A stretch of 64,000 nucleotides of DNA from Cycas panzhihuaensis (taxonomy: Eukaryota > Cycadophyta): positions 118,613,741 to 118,677,740 of the forward strand of contig CM041465.1 of the NCBI GenBank assembly GCA_023213395.1, given 5' to 3'. The notes beneath the pieces were generated by a model, which was not told where the DNA came from, did no database searches, and saw only the letters and a program-made list of their open reading frames with translations. The stretch's first letter is position 1. Every line of letters begins with the position of its first letter. Positions 22,886 to 34,290 of the stretch are shown here, piece by piece. The position numbers and the translations under genes are program-made.

Positions 22886-23497
22886 ATACACACTGACATA
22901 TGGTATGTTGGATTGGCAGGTACCACAAAGATTCGATGGTTAGTAGAGACCATGGTGAAGGAGATGTTCCCTTAGGTATATGCAGAGGGGCAATCGCCCA
23001 TCCAGGTAAAGGATGTGCCTAGATCGGTAGGTGCACACATGGCAGCATTTGCCTCATTAGCGAGGGCGAGAGACATCTGGGCTGTAAAGTCCCAAGAGCA
23101 CATGGCATTAAGAGGACAGATGTAGCGAGAGTTGGACGAGGCTAGAGGCGAGCAAGATGCACTACGAAGATGGGTACAGGCTCTAGAGGCTCATGGAGGA
23201 GCAGGTGGAGACACAGTGAGCACAATCTAGATAGCAGTGCACGAGGAACATCTCCGGGGAGTGGAGGGTGAGAGAGATCGTATCTAGGCCAGATAGAATC
23301 AACTAATAAACCAGGTGGCATTGAGGTCAAGCAGGAGCAAGACATACACCCACACAACAGTGATAACCTCAAGACAGCCACATAATGAGGGGAGCGAGGC
23401 AGGGAGCTCGCAGAGGCCTAGGAGAAGCCTCGGAGGGATGTGGTCCCCAAGAGAGGGATCACACATGCCAGGAGATGGTAGCCCAGGAGTGGGGTAG
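22886..23497 (+). pseudogene. TN1 antisense ORF, coiled-coil-like, unknown function
   Basis: A plus-strand frame, opposite to gag, of 204 codons up to TAG at 23495. Only five stops interrupt it (22973, 23123, 23228, 23285, 23294) and all are TAG at places where Gln fits, as after CAG to TAG changes. The readable protein starts with KIRWLVETMVKEMFP, continues with GAHMAAFASLARARDIWAVK, then a Glu/Arg/Gln-rich coiled-coil-like part (RELDEARGEQDALRRWVQAL; EEHLRGVEGERDRI), and a Ser/Arg-rich end. Antisense extra ORFs are described in Tat-lineage plant gypsy elements; this may be one. TN2 lacks the module. Confidence 0.55.
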
Positions 23498-23929
23498 TAG
23501 TAGAGTAGGACACATATATCAGATTTTGGCAGGGGAAAGCACGGGCCTCCAGGGGGTCATATATAGACTCATATGATTGTACCCCCCTGCAAGGATACCA
23601 GCTTCCTATATGTATGATGTAACATATGATTTCGATGTATATATATACGGGGTAATTAGTATCCCATTTTGATATGTGATGATGCGTATATCATGTGCGA
23701 TAGATGACATGTATGTTTTGTTATGTATGTTATAGATACTTTGTTGTATGATGCACATATTTTCTTCCATGCATGGCTATATATCTAACAGGAGCACACA
23801 CGTCCACTATGAGTAGATGTGATAGAGAGATGTGTGGTTAGAAATAGAGTGACACGCACGTCCATGGAGGAGCATAGCGGGATATGCGAAGGAAACACCG
23901 AGCGAAAGGAGGAGTAATGATACTCCAGA
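23498..23929. other. TN1 AT-rich spacer
   Basis: No ORF. It contains repeated TATGT/GTATAT motifs and aligns with 52990-53330 of TN2 (shared blocks GGCAGRGGAAAGCACGGG, TATGATTGTACCCCC). The shared part resumes exactly where the antisense ORF module ends. Confidence 0.6.
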
Positions 23930-24287
23930 GCATCATCCTAACTGGGGGATACCCAAATAGGAAGACAAAAGGTCCCAAAGGGATATGGGAATACGGGTTC
24001 CACAGGAGGAACTAGAAGGAAGAGGGAGAGGCCATCTTAAATTACCATTTTTCCCGTGGTTGGGAGAAATGGGAACAACTTAAGATGGTAATTTAGGCTT
24101 ATTTCGGAGCATCGTTCTAACTGGGGGATGCCCAAATTGGAGGATAAGGTCCTAAGGGAAATGGGAATATGGGTTCCACAAGAGGAACTAGAAGGAGATG
24201 AAGAAGACCATCTTAAGTTGTCATTCCACCCGTAGTTGGGAGGAACAGGAACAAACTTAAGATGGTAGTTTAGGCCCATTTCAGAGC
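23930..24287. repeat. 180-bp tandem duplication in TN1
   Basis: Two units start at 23930 (GCATCATCCTAACTGGGGGAT) and 24110 (GCATCGTTCTAACTGGGGGAT), with period 180 and about 177 bp to the end of unit 2. Each unit contains a short inverted repeat of CATCTTAA...TTAAGATGG. TN2 has a single unit (about 53330-53500). Confidence 0.9.
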
Positions 24288-25720
24288 GTAAAAAGAGAAA
24301 GAGGTGTGCCTAGACCTTATAGGGGTAGGGGTAGTCACACGCAGGATAGGAGATAGGTGATGAAGGGTAGGCCCAGTATGGCTAGGCCTACCGGCAAACT
24401 CTCTATGGTCAAAAACAGATGAGTGCAATAGACCTGGTACGCAATAGATTGCATGGCAAGGTTGCATCTAAGTAAGAGTGGCTCTAGTCCTAGGTAAGGA
24501 TCTAGAGCGTGAAGAAGAAGTGCCCCTATGAGTGGCTTGTCGATACGAACACCTATGTGAAACCGCTCGAGGAGGCCGAGAAGGTGAAATAAGTCGCTAG
24601 TTTAGGACTAGCAGCTTGGAAGCCAATGTGGAATGAGAGGGAGTAGGAATATCTGATTGAGATATCCCCCAGGTGCTCATGAAACCAGTGTGACATGTCA
24701 AGGAGAGGGCTCGTAACCCTCACTATCTGACTCAGAATCACCCGTGATGGCTAAGTAACCATAACCACCTACATCAATAGGGGTAAACCTAACTAGGTTT
24801 GGCTCATGACATGGCATAGGGTCTGACTGATAGAGGTCGGTCTCCTGAAACAAAGGTCCTACGGAAGAGGTAACCTTCTCAGGATCGCTATCTTCATCAT
24901 CAAAAACAGCCTGGCAGGCTGGATGAGAGGTGTGACATAGCATAGGCTTATGGGCAACAACTTTAACTTGTCCTTCATGGACAAATTTAAGTTGTCCCTA
25001 ACACATGGAGCAGATTGCTCCCATTTGGTTGAGCCATAATTGGCCCAACAAGAGGTTGTACTCCACATTGATATCGAGTACAACAACCCGATAAAGCAGT
25101 TTCCCTCCTAAGGTGAGGGAAAGGGAGACTGTCCCTAAAGGGGACTTCTCGGTCCCATCATACCCTTGGCATTTCTAAGGGATAGACTCAAGAGCTACTA
25201 TGCCTAGCTCCTTGAGCATATACGCAGGCATAGCATTAACTAAGGAGCCATTATCTACAATGGTCCTCTTTATGATAAAATCAGGAGTATCAATGGTAAT
25301 GATGAATGGGTAATACAAAAGCTTCTCCCACTTGCTGGGAGACGGAAGATCTCTGGAATCAAATGAGATGACAGGTGGTCCATGGGAGGTAGCACCTATC
25401 GCATAGATGGAAGCATCTTGTTGGTCAAGAGCTTCAAGAAGAAGAGCACATTGCTCAGGGCAGCTTCTCAAGACATCCATCAAGGACATCCCCACAGTGA
25501 TAGTGTGGAGCTCATCAACGATAGAGAAGGGCTTACCCTTTGCAGTAGGTTGGGTAAGCACCCTTCGAAAATCATAATGGCCAGGGTATATGGGAATAGT
25601 CTTGGGAAGCGCATGGGGTTCCGGAAGAGGATCAAGGTGAGATGTGGATGAAGAGGCACCAACTGCCTCTTTAGCAGCTTGAGACTAGGTTAAGGCATAT
25701 AACAGAGTGGTCTCAAGCAA
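24288..25720 (-). pseudogene. TN1 aspartic protease and C-terminal extension
   Basis: The unbroken stretch 25175-25561 reads KGKPFSIVDELHTITVGMSL..., then IKRTIVDNGSLVNAMP, the retropepsin active-site loop (D-x-G-S followed by hydrophobic residues) and MLKELGI. The frame goes on past a stop into VVVLDINVEYNLLLGQ-LWL near 25060-25080, the second half of the protease fold, and an acidic tail (DDEDSDPEK; GDSESDSEGYEPSP, 24698-24943). Protease would mature Gag. The active-site motif is DNG, a variant also allowed in plant gypsy families. RT should follow, but the remaining 400 bp to 24288 hold no RT motif. Confidence 0.78.
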
Positions 25721-27050
25721 TTGGACAACCTTCTTTCCCTTGTTACGGGATCATGAAGATGAAGGAGCACGGTGGTCAAGGGAATGCAAAGAGGATGATG
25801 AACCTCGTGCACCCTTCCCTCTACTGTACAAAGGGCAAGAATCAGGGGATCTACCCCAGTTCCAGTTGTTTCTTTGTTGAGCATTGTGATCATGCTCCCC
25901 ATATTTGGGGAATAGATCCTTATGAACGGGTTGATTGAGATTGGGCCTCGATACCTGTCTAAGAGACGAATCGCATGATGGGACATCACGAGGATGTTAC
26001 GCTTGATAATGTGAGTCATCGTGAAAGCATTCCATATGGATGGAGCACCACCTCTTCTCAAGGGGAGGATTGGCTTTCCTCACTTAAGGAGGTTAGGTAC
26101 TACCCCCTTTGGGGGGAACGTCATGAGAGTCTTGTTAAATTAGTTTGTTAGAGGTTGGTGATGAAGGGGGTTGGAGTTTAAGCTCATTCATCATACGCTC
26201 AAATGAGTATATGGCAGAAGTAAGGGGGTCTAATGTCTTCTCAGTAGAATGAGAAGTAGACCTGGCAGGTTGTGAAGGTTTAGTTTCCTTGGTTGAGGGA
26301 GGTACCTCATGACGTTGTGAGGGCTTAAGAGGTCTCTTGAGTCCAGCTTGGATCTTAATAGCCTCTAAGGCTAAGCATTTCGTGATTGCAGAGTCGCATG
26401 TGGTTGCCCCTATTTTGAGGACTTCCACATGCACTTCGAGGTGAAGTGCATTAACAAAAAGATCTCTCTTCAACTCCTTAGGCAATGTGGCCTTAGTGGA
26501 GTGAAGGAGATCATGGAATCATCTCACAAAGTCACGATTTATTTCATGGTGACCTTGTTTGAGCGAAAGGAGAGATTTCATTCCGCTCTCGAATGGACTG
26601 CTACATCAAAGTAATTGATAAATTCATCTACCAATTGCTGGAATGAAGAGATAGAGTGGGCAGGGAGATGGTAGAACCATTTAAGGGTGTCACCCTGCAA
26701 AGATCATGGAAATAATTTCATCAGGATATGGTCATAAGCCTAATAGTTTATATACACCATAGAAAAACTATGCATATGTTCAAATTGGGTCTTGATGAAG
26801 TTCCATCAAATTTGGGAACTCGTGAGGGTGAGGCGACAGTTAGTTCTTAATTCCTCAACGAGATAGTGGTGTCGACCTATAATCCACGAAGGGACATGCT
26901 CTTACATAGGCCATAGGGTTGATGAATGGCAACGAGCTAGGAATAGATGGGGGTGGTAAACCCATCCCTCCTTAGGGAAACACCCCTTATTGGAAGGGGG
27001 CTTGAGGATAAATGCCTTGGAAGGGAGGCATGTTCCCTTGCAAAGGTGTA
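25721..27050 (-). pseudogene. TN1 gag core and zinc-finger-like region
   Basis: Minus-strand frames match the retrotransposon gag core of TN2 (55843-56700) piece by piece: VPKFDGTSSR, KLFP-type and WFY.LPAHS-like blocks near 26640-26720, then MPKELKRDLFVNALHLEV and KCLALEAIKIQAGLKRPLKPS (26135-26485, open). At about 26030-26070 a CSIHMECFHDDSH motif resembles the CxxHxxxxH element that replaces the zinc knuckle in some plant gypsy gags. Stops are frequent in the core; the C-terminal Pro/Ser/Thr-rich part is open. Confidence 0.7.
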
Positions 27051-28021
27051 GCAAAAGAAGTCATGCTAGATAGAAAAAATGAAGGGTGTGGGACCGGATT
27101 CTGCCCATATGGGCCACCCGTAGGTGGTGCAACCCCATATGGGTGTAAGGGGTCCATCCCATAAGCTAGAAGATGGTTTCCCTTACCCTGCCCCTAAAGT
27201 TGAGATGCATAACCTAGGGGTAAGTAAAGGGAAGGGCCACTGGATGGGCTTTGAACATATGTAGAAGCGAGTCCCACATAGTTAGTAGCAATATCACTAG
27301 TAGGACCTCTAGGCCTACTAGGGAACGCATGCGCCATGTTTGAGGGTGGTGCATTCGTTTGACTTGGAAACGGCATGCTAACCCTAATCTAGGGAAAAGA
27401 CATGCCGCGGACAGGTTCTAAAGAAGTAGGACCATAGCTAGGAGTAGAGGGTGCAACGCTTGTCCTTGAAGTAGGTGTAGACACGGCATGGGATGAGTAC
27501 GCATGGACGGAAGGATTATTTGTCATAGGAGGTGCAGGTGCAGATGAAGAAGGCGCTCTACCGTGCAAGCCTTCTTCAAACCACATGGGACGTGGTTGAA
27601 GGCGAGTTGCTTGAAAGTACTTACTGATCATTTCAATTACATCAGCAGGATGGATATCATCGTAACTATACGAGGTTGATTGGACCTCAAATGATAGAGA
27701 CCCCTCAGGGTGCTCCTCATAAGGATCACCAATCAGATGGTGACTCTCATGAAGAGGCAAACCTTCTACTGCATGAGTAGAAGGATGAAGGTCAGATAGG
27801 TGAGGCTGGTCACCCAGATAATAAATGGGATCGTCACCCTCCTGGGTGGATCCCAGAATAGACACAGGAAACTCTTGAGTTCCCAAGACCAAGGTATGGT
27901 AGGCCCAGTCGGAATAGTAGCCTTCCATTGTCGAATTAAAATCCAACGGTGGAAGGGAACAATACGATGGGTCTTCTAACAATGGCAGTAGACCTCGTAA
28001 GTGATGTAAGGAACATCGCAT
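27051..28021 (-). pseudogene. TN1 gag N-terminal region
   Basis: An open frame of 210 codons (27389-28021) starts MRCSLHHLRGLLPLLEDP and is acidic, then Pro/Ser/Thr/Ala-rich (SSSAPAPPMTNNPSVHAY). A further open piece lies at 27194-27376. There is no catalytic motif. The position between PBS and gag core and its match to 56935-57620 of TN2 identify it as the gag N-terminal extension. ATG at 28021 is the first in-frame start downstream of the PBS leader. Confidence 0.6.
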
Positions 28022-28171
28022 ATAACGCCTTTACGAATGTTGTTAGAAGAGAGCAAAGGGTATGGAATAGATACTTTGGGGGTTGCCCAACTGAAAAGTA
28101 AGTAACAAAGATCGCCTAAAGGCAAGAACACCAACAGGAAGAGAAGCGAAACTAGTTCCCTTACTGGTAGT

Positions 28172-28189
28172 TCCCCAGTATGGTCACCA
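28172..28189 (-). other. TN1 primer binding site
   Basis: The minus strand reads TGGTGACCATACTGGGGA one base after the 5' LTR. The TGG start and position fit a PBS complementary to a tRNA 3' end; the tRNA species is not assigned. The old gypsy at 49477-49495 has a related PBS. Confidence 0.7.
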
Positions 28190-28190
28190 G

Positions 28191-30828
28191 TGAAATGCTT
28201 CCTGCGGGGTGGTTTCCTATGCTTAGTAAGGTATAACTATATAAGACTAAGTCAGGTTATGAATCAGATTGAATAGTAAGGAATCACCATGCAGGGCGCC
28301 CGTGTACCGGAGTGCAGATTCAGGATCTGCAAAGGTGCCTAATTGCTTTTAGGTGATCTAGGAGAGGGACGCAAGGCGAGGCCTTGGGTCATCTCGAAAG
28401 GTGAGGCCCTCCTACCCCTTGGATGGCCAGGAAGATGAAGAAGGGACCTAGCAGGCTGCGTCTTCTCAAAGAGGAGAGAAGGTAGTGCGTAGGTGGGGTA
28501 TGTGTAGTGTGATGTCTATATACAAGCTAATCAAAGGAGTGAAAAATGGGTAGCTCACGTCCAAGGGAGACTATCTATATGTAACAAAACTACTATGAAG
28601 AAAAAATAAACATGCAAATGCACAGATGTATTCTTTCCCTTTTTTCGTTTCCTACATATTTTTAATATGCATGTACATGCATAGGAAACAATGCTATAAG
28701 AAAAGGGATAAAAGAGAAAGAGAGGAATACCTGAATCTGGTGCTAGAATAAAGTGCTGTGAATCTCGTTGCTTTACGCGCCTTCCCACTCTACTTGTCGC
28801 ATGGGTGAGACCAACTGGTAATGGTTGCCATGAGTAGTTGAAGAGGACTAACTTACCTCCCCAATGTATGCAAAATGTAAAGCAAAGCAGTAACTAAGGG
28901 AAATGAGGAAAATCAACAAATAAGAAATGAACCTGTTAACTGGATCATCTCATGTGTAACTCCACGATCGCAAGATCTACAAGTCAAACATATAAGTTTC
29001 TCCCTCTCAAAAGAGGGGATACAAAGTATATCTAATATATGTGCTTAAATACGGAAGAGTTGAAATCAAACTAAATCAAAACATATGCATATTATTCCAA
29101 AGGAAAAAACTCCAAACAGGATTCCAACAAACAACCATATCAACCGGTACCTAAACAAAGGAGTTAGGCTCGGAATGGCTAGCTCACCCACGAAAATCTC
29201 CACATGGCCTTGGGGAAGGAGAGATGAACTACAATGATGACATAGGGTAGCAAGTAAAAAAGGGAAAAAACAATGGGACAATGTGTAAGCATACCCAAAA
29301 GAATGAGGTGCTATAAGCAGCAGATCATCCAGTGGGATGGGCTATGGGTTATGAACCAACAAGGAGTGGTTTCGGGGCTTATGAGGTGCCCAAAACCAGC
29401 AAATGAGGGGCTGAAACAAGTGTGGCAAGGGGCTGTCAATGCTAGTTCAGATTTGAGGAGTAGGTTCCCAAGTCCCTGGCTAAACTTTAAGGGAGGCAAT
29501 AGGTGTAGGGGGAAAGACGAGAAGGGTATGGACCCTTGGGGAGAAGGTCTGCAAGGGGCACTGGCCCTGCCTTTCTCCATCCACTTTCCTTTATGTCACT
29601 CCCTCTGCATAGCCACCTTAAAGTAGGCTTATAGGACAGTAAAGAGAAGTACTATAACACTCAAATACAAAGATCTAGTGCTAACTAGGTATAGAGTTAA
29701 AGAAGGCAAATGAACCAAGCACTTAATCATAAAATGATGAGGAAAGAGCGTAAAACCTTAAGGCAAATATGGAGGGTACCTTATGGCAGAGAGTGAGAGT
29801 TTATGGCTACTCGAAAATAGTAGAAAAGACCTACACTTGATAGGGTTTGATGGCTAGTTTTGGAGGAGAGGCCACTGTGAGAAATACTACTACAATTTGG
29901 GACCTTGAAGCTTCCTTCTTAGAGAATCCTATAAATGCCCTTCCTTGCCACTGTATGAACCTATAAAAAGAGGCCTAAAACTACCGGTGCTGAGTCTGAG
30001 ATGTAGTAATGACCTCTGTGTGAAGAATAGCAGTTGAAAAGTATGCCTGTTCTGTAGTAGTTAGAGGAGAGTTGTATGAGTTGCATCCAAAAAAAATGAA
30101 TGAAGAAGAGGAAAGAATGAGTAACCTTTTGGTTTTTATCCCCTACTAACCCTAAGTGAATGTTGAGAGTCACGGGGAAGGAGAAATGCACAGACGTCAC
30201 GTGGCAGTTCCGCGAAAAGAGTGGGAACTACCGTGTGAGATTTAAAAAACTTTTTTGAATAGTCATACTACGGTAAACATCACAGTACCGCAGCAAATAT
30301 CATGGTACCGCTAAGTTTATAGCGGTGCAGACCTGAAGGCAAAAATTAAGCCAGAAATAGGGTCTGGAGCCAAACAAGGAGTAAGTTAGGGCTGAACAAG
30401 CTAGGAATGGGTGCCCAGGTGACTAACAAGTGGTCAAGAAAGAGAGACGGGTCTCGATCGAGGATCCAATCATACTCAGAAAGCAACCCTAAGGATAGGT
30501 AGGATGCTGTCAAAGGCAAAATGCGACTGGCTAAGGTGTCCCGAGAGGCTGTGGAGATGATGTGGGTGGCTATGTGCCATATGGGGTGTAGCACTCACTG
30601 AAGAATGCCGCCACTGTGGGTTGTCATAGGCTGAGTGGCGTGCGATAGGCACGTGCAGTGTGATCAAGTAAGAAAGTAATGCAATCATGCAAATGGCAGG
30701 CAAGCATACATTAGGCAATCTATACTAAGCAACCTTAGCCAAATAGGAGTGAAGAGAGGACTAAGAACATATACCTGAGCTTATCTGAGTTGATGCATCT
30801 CGAGTCCATTCCTGATAGCTGGGAAACA
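28191..30828 (-). mobile_element. TN1 5' LTR
   Basis: 2638 bp, collinear with 18500-21129. Differences are mainly transitions at CpG or CHG sites (for example TACCGC versus TACTGC). It would drive transcription of gag. Confidence 0.9.
30198..30329 (-). promoter_or_regulatory. Hairpin and 20-bp palindrome array in TN1 LTR (copy 2)
   Basis: Inverted repeat arms 30198-30211 (CACGTGGCAGTTCC) and 30223-30237 (GGGAACTACCGTGTG) enclose 11 bases. Three 20-bp units follow at 30266, 30286 and 30306; the last has the arms TACCGCTA...TAGCGG. CACGTGGC is a G-box/ABRE-type core bound by plant bZIP proteins; use of it here is an inference. Confidence 0.5.
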
Positions 30829-30833
30829 CACCG
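30829..30833. repeat. Target site duplication of TN1 (right)
   Basis: CACCG, partner of CACCA at 18495-18499, four of five identical. Confidence 0.75.
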
Positions 30834-31700
30834 ATCACACATAATGGTTTGATTACCAGTCCTTGAAGAAGAACTGGTTTGGCTTAACTGTCTTGCTCTT
30901 TGTTGAGATGGCCCTTAACCTTGAAACTGTGGAGGTTATGATTGAGGGTTTGATTGACCTTGTGGATGATTTCCTATATTTCTTGCTCTTCTTCTTGCTC
31001 AGTTATTTCCTCTGCCACGAGAGGGACCTTGACGTTTTATGTAGCAAACTTCTTCTTCTACCTCAAAGGCTACAATTGGAAGAGAGTTAGAGGCTACAAA
31101 GTTTGTATCAAAGGTTTTGTTAAATTCTATAAACTTCTCGACAAGTGCTTCGAAGTTGAGTGTCTTCAATGTTCCACTAGATTGAAGACTTCCAAGCAAG
31201 TTTTTATAATCGGGGACATGTAAACATGACTGGATCAAAAATGCCCAAGTGATGCATTGGGTCTTAAAGTCTTTGTCAATTACCTGTTTGATTGGTCGAA
31301 GGGGATTTATTGTCTCATGAGCTCATCCCTTATGTATTTTTAATTTGTTCATTTTCAAAACAAGATGAATAAATTCTAAATCTGACTTTGTATTAAAGTT
31401 CTTTTTAAGAACTTCTAGGACCTTCCATGTTGTATCATGTTCCTCTGCATTTATTAAGTTGTGTAAGGAGTGATCAATGACCAACAAAATTCCTACATGA
31501 ATCTTTTCATCATTTATCTCCCATTGTAGTTTAGTTGTTGCATCTGTAGGAGCTATTGGGGTGGATCCATTGGAAGCAGCTATTGTAGCTGTTGATGGTA
31601 TGTTGGGTGTAGGCTGCATCCAAAGGCCTTCATACTTTGCAGTATTTTTAATTCTAATGTACCATATATCCCAATTTTCTTTGCCTTTCAATATGCAGTT
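30829..31700 (-). pseudogene. A3 copia gag
   Basis: Right-to-left: 31691-31323 open, starting KGKENWDIWYIRIKNTAKYEGLW (the L.G.NW..W start of copia gag), then INDEKIHVGILLVIDHSL and WKVLEVLKKNF; 31238-30999 continues with LVEKFIEFNKTFD and an Arg/Gly end (GPSRGRGNN). At 30834 begins the first half of a CCHC zinc knuckle (C-x-x-C), finished at 18494 beyond TN1. The protein forms the particle shell and binds RNA. One or two frameshifts and the nested insertion inactivate it. Confidence 0.83.
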
Positions 31701-33719
31701 AACATTTTACTTGAATTGATATGATATGGTGATGATAAAGAAGTAGAAGAGATGATAGAAGTATGTGCCACTAACACATATGGCTAGTACACCTGGTGTA
31801 GTAAGGATGTAGAAATTATTGTTATGATGAGAAGCAAGCAATGATTAACTATTTTTTAACAATTATATAAAAAATGAATATAAGTAATGATGTAAGAATG
31901 AGACCTAATGTAGAGCTGGCAAAGAATGGTGATATGTCATGCCATTAACCTCTCACTTATGTCTAAATGTAGGTGAGGTTTCGATACCTAAGGCTTCTAA
32001 TATATAATTAGGGCCTTCACCTGCAACACCTGCACCTACGCTTGGTGATGAAATCTAAGTCATAGTGGAGCCCAAGTACTTTCAGTCCTCACCCAGTTCA
32101 CCAATGAGCAGTTATGTACCTCCTCCAAAGAGTCAAATGGTACTATATATCCCATGGCTATGATGGATATTGGACTAGGTTAATTTTAATCTTGCATTAA
32201 GGTTTTCAGTTTTCCTGAGTGGTTATCAGGATTATCCCTAATTGGAGGCCGTAGGTATGGCTAACATGTCCCTCCACCACTATTCTAGTTAAGACCAGAC
32301 CTAGTATAAAACTCACACCTCCCTTAGGGTCTGGATTTCGGTTAACCTTAGTCTATTTCAACCAAGGTGAGTGTGCACACAAGTCAAAAATTGGTGGTAT
32401 AGATCGTATAGATGAGATTCCTTTTAGGAATAGTATAAGATGTTTCCGTATAACTGAAAACTAAAATAGAAACTTGCCAAATGTGCTTGCTTGCTTTTCG
32501 TGCTTATTTTATTGGTGTTGTTGCTTTTGTGATGCTTTGTTATTGTTGCTGCTTTTGTGATGTTTTATTATTGTTGCTGCTTTTGTGATGCTTTATGCTA
32601 TATGCGCAAATAGAAAAGCATGCCAGATTTAGTAGGGGAACCAGATATTGCTTCCGGTCTAAGGTTTCCCTTGCTTTAGTATAATGTTTCCAAATATGAT
32701 TTTGGAAGTTTTGATATAAAAGCCATAATGGGATAAAAATTAGATCAACTTGCCACTAAAATGATGACTTTTCTAAATCTATATGCATGCTATTTTGCCC
32801 TATTTTATGATTTTTTCACAAAATTTACAAATAATGATAAATGGGCAAATTTTTAAAAATTACAAATATGAAGGCCTAAATGATGAAATATGAATTTATG
32901 ACAGAAGGAAAAAGTGTCCATAATGTTGTTTCTAATAGAGTTGTGAAGTCATATTTCAAAAAATGGACAAAAAATTTTCTGCCTGAAAAAGCACCAAAGT
33001 AAAATCATGCCAGATCAACTGTCTAAGAATCTGGACTTCAATATGTCAAAAGTTATATTTTGACATATAAATTAACTTTCCCTTCTGCACCATCTACAAA
33101 ATCTGCCAAAAACATGCCCAAAATGCCCTTGCAAGGTCCTTTGTGGGGTTGAGTAGGCAAAATCAACAACTGTGAGAAAACTGCATAGATCTCACTAACC
33201 AGTGGATGAAATTTGATGAGATTTATCTTAAAATAATCTTAAGACATAGATGTACCAGATCTTTTAATAAAACTTTCATATATTCATCTTATAATTGAAG
33301 GATTTTATTAGGAGAAGTGCTTTAAATAACTTATCTACAAAATTTACCTTTTTTGTCGTAGCCAAAACTCACTATTTTTGGTTGAATATGAAGTTTCTCT
33401 AGAAGAAAAAAATGATCCTTTAGTGAAGGTGACCTTGCATGCCAATTTTCATCAAATTCTGAGATGGTCAAATTTTTATGAAATTTTGGGCCTTTAATGC
33501 TCCTAGGATTGTTCTGGTAGTTGAATGGCTTCAAAAACCTATATTTTTCACCTCTGAATTTCTTCACACATGTATAAAGTAGCAACATACAAAATACTAT
33601 AATTTTATGCTTTCAAAATGTTAAAAAAAGGGAATGCATTCTCAATACTTCATATTGAAGGTGAAGGAGAGGTAAAATGACTCTATGCAAGTGGAATGGA
33701 GTGAATAGATCCCTTTCTA
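31701..33719 (-). other. A3 untranslated leader
   Basis: 2 kb between PBS and gag with no conserved ORF; a chance 85-codon frame lies at 33331-33588. It contains a three-unit 28-31 bp repeat at 32511-32597. Long leaders are common in plant copia elements. Confidence 0.65.
32511..32597. repeat. Three-unit 28-bp tandem repeat in A3 leader
   Basis: Units at 32511 (31 bp), 32542 and 32570 share ATTGTTGCTGCTTTTGTGAT with minor changes. Confidence 0.88.
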
Positions 33720-33731
33720 GCTCTGATACCA
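33720..33731 (-). other. A3 primer binding site (initiator Met tRNA)
   Basis: The minus strand reads TGGTATCAGAGC two bases after the 5' LTR, the classical copia PBS complementary to initiator methionine tRNA. Confidence 0.93.
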
Positions 33732-33733
33732 CA

Positions 33734-34045
33734 TGAAGGAAGGATGGATCTAGGAGATAAATCACTCACATGCACATAATGGTAATGGAGAATGAAAAAG
33801 AAGATGAAACAAGATATGAGAGCAAGCTTGGAGGTAAGAATGAATAATTACTCCCTCCTTGAGATTTCATCTTTTATTATTGAGGGTAAGCATTAGGGTT
33901 AGGATTTTCCTGTCTAATGACATGAACATAAAATTACATCTAAATGCACATAAAGTACATTTCATTAAGAGACTAATGCTAATAATATATCCTAAGGTCA
34001 CATAATTAATCTACATAAATGACCTTGATACATTAACCTCTTTCA
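33734..34045 (-). mobile_element. A3 5' LTR
   Basis: 312 bp, partner of 14010-14321, directly flanked by AGGAG at 34046-34050. Confidence 0.94.
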
Positions 34046-34050
34046 AGGAG

Positions 34051-34290
34051 TTCTAAAGCATAGCCTACTTCACCAATATACTAGAGGACTTTATAAGGGT
34101 TATAGTAGCAAGGACCAATCTTGTGATTCCTTTAATATTTGAGAGATTTTTGCTTATATGGTTGAAGGTGTAGGAATACAAGATTACTAATGGTAAAAGA
34201 GTGATATGAATAATGTTGGTTTGCTAATTGTTTCATTTAGTTCTAGGTTGCAACTAGATTTTACTTAAGGGTGTTTAGAGTTTGGTCTAT
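34051..34290 (-). pseudogene. Old gypsy integrase C-terminal tail (GPY/F module)
   Basis: The minus strand reads LQPYKQKSLKY-RNHKIGPCYYNPYKVL-YIGEVGYALEL in pieces (34051-34175), the GPY/F fold of chromovirus integrase, preceded by MKQLANQHYS (about 34260). The chromodomain lies across A3 at 13735-14009. Only about 300 bp further upstream sits a gag fragment, so RT, RNase H and the integrase core are missing from this copy. Confidence 0.72.

Larger units (their letters stand above)
18500..30828 (-). mobile_element. TN1: non-autonomous Tat-like Ty3/gypsy element
   Basis: 12.3 kb, minus strand, with LTRs of 2630 and 2638 bp (18500-21129, 28191-30828), both TGAAATG...GGAAACA on the plus strand. 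From 5' to 3': PBS (28172-28189), gag (28021 to about 25720), aspartic protease and tail (to about 24720), a 180-bp tandem duplication, a decayed antisense ORF (22886-23497), archaeal-type RNase H (22042-21431), polypurine tract. No reverse transcriptase, classical RNase H or integrase is found between protease and the 3' LTR. It would need enzymes from an autonomous relative. Confidence 0.88.
14010..34045 (-). mobile_element. CopA copy A3: complete Ty1/copia element, split by TN1
   Basis: A full-length minus-strand copia element in order 5' LTR (33734-34045), PBS, leader, gag, protease, integrase, RT, RNase H, polypurine tract, 3' LTR (14010-14321), flanked by AGGAG. Without the nested TN1 it is about 7.7 kb. 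By eye the two LTRs differ at about 16 of 312 positions, nearly all transitions. All domains are broken by stops or shifts. Confidence 0.93.
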
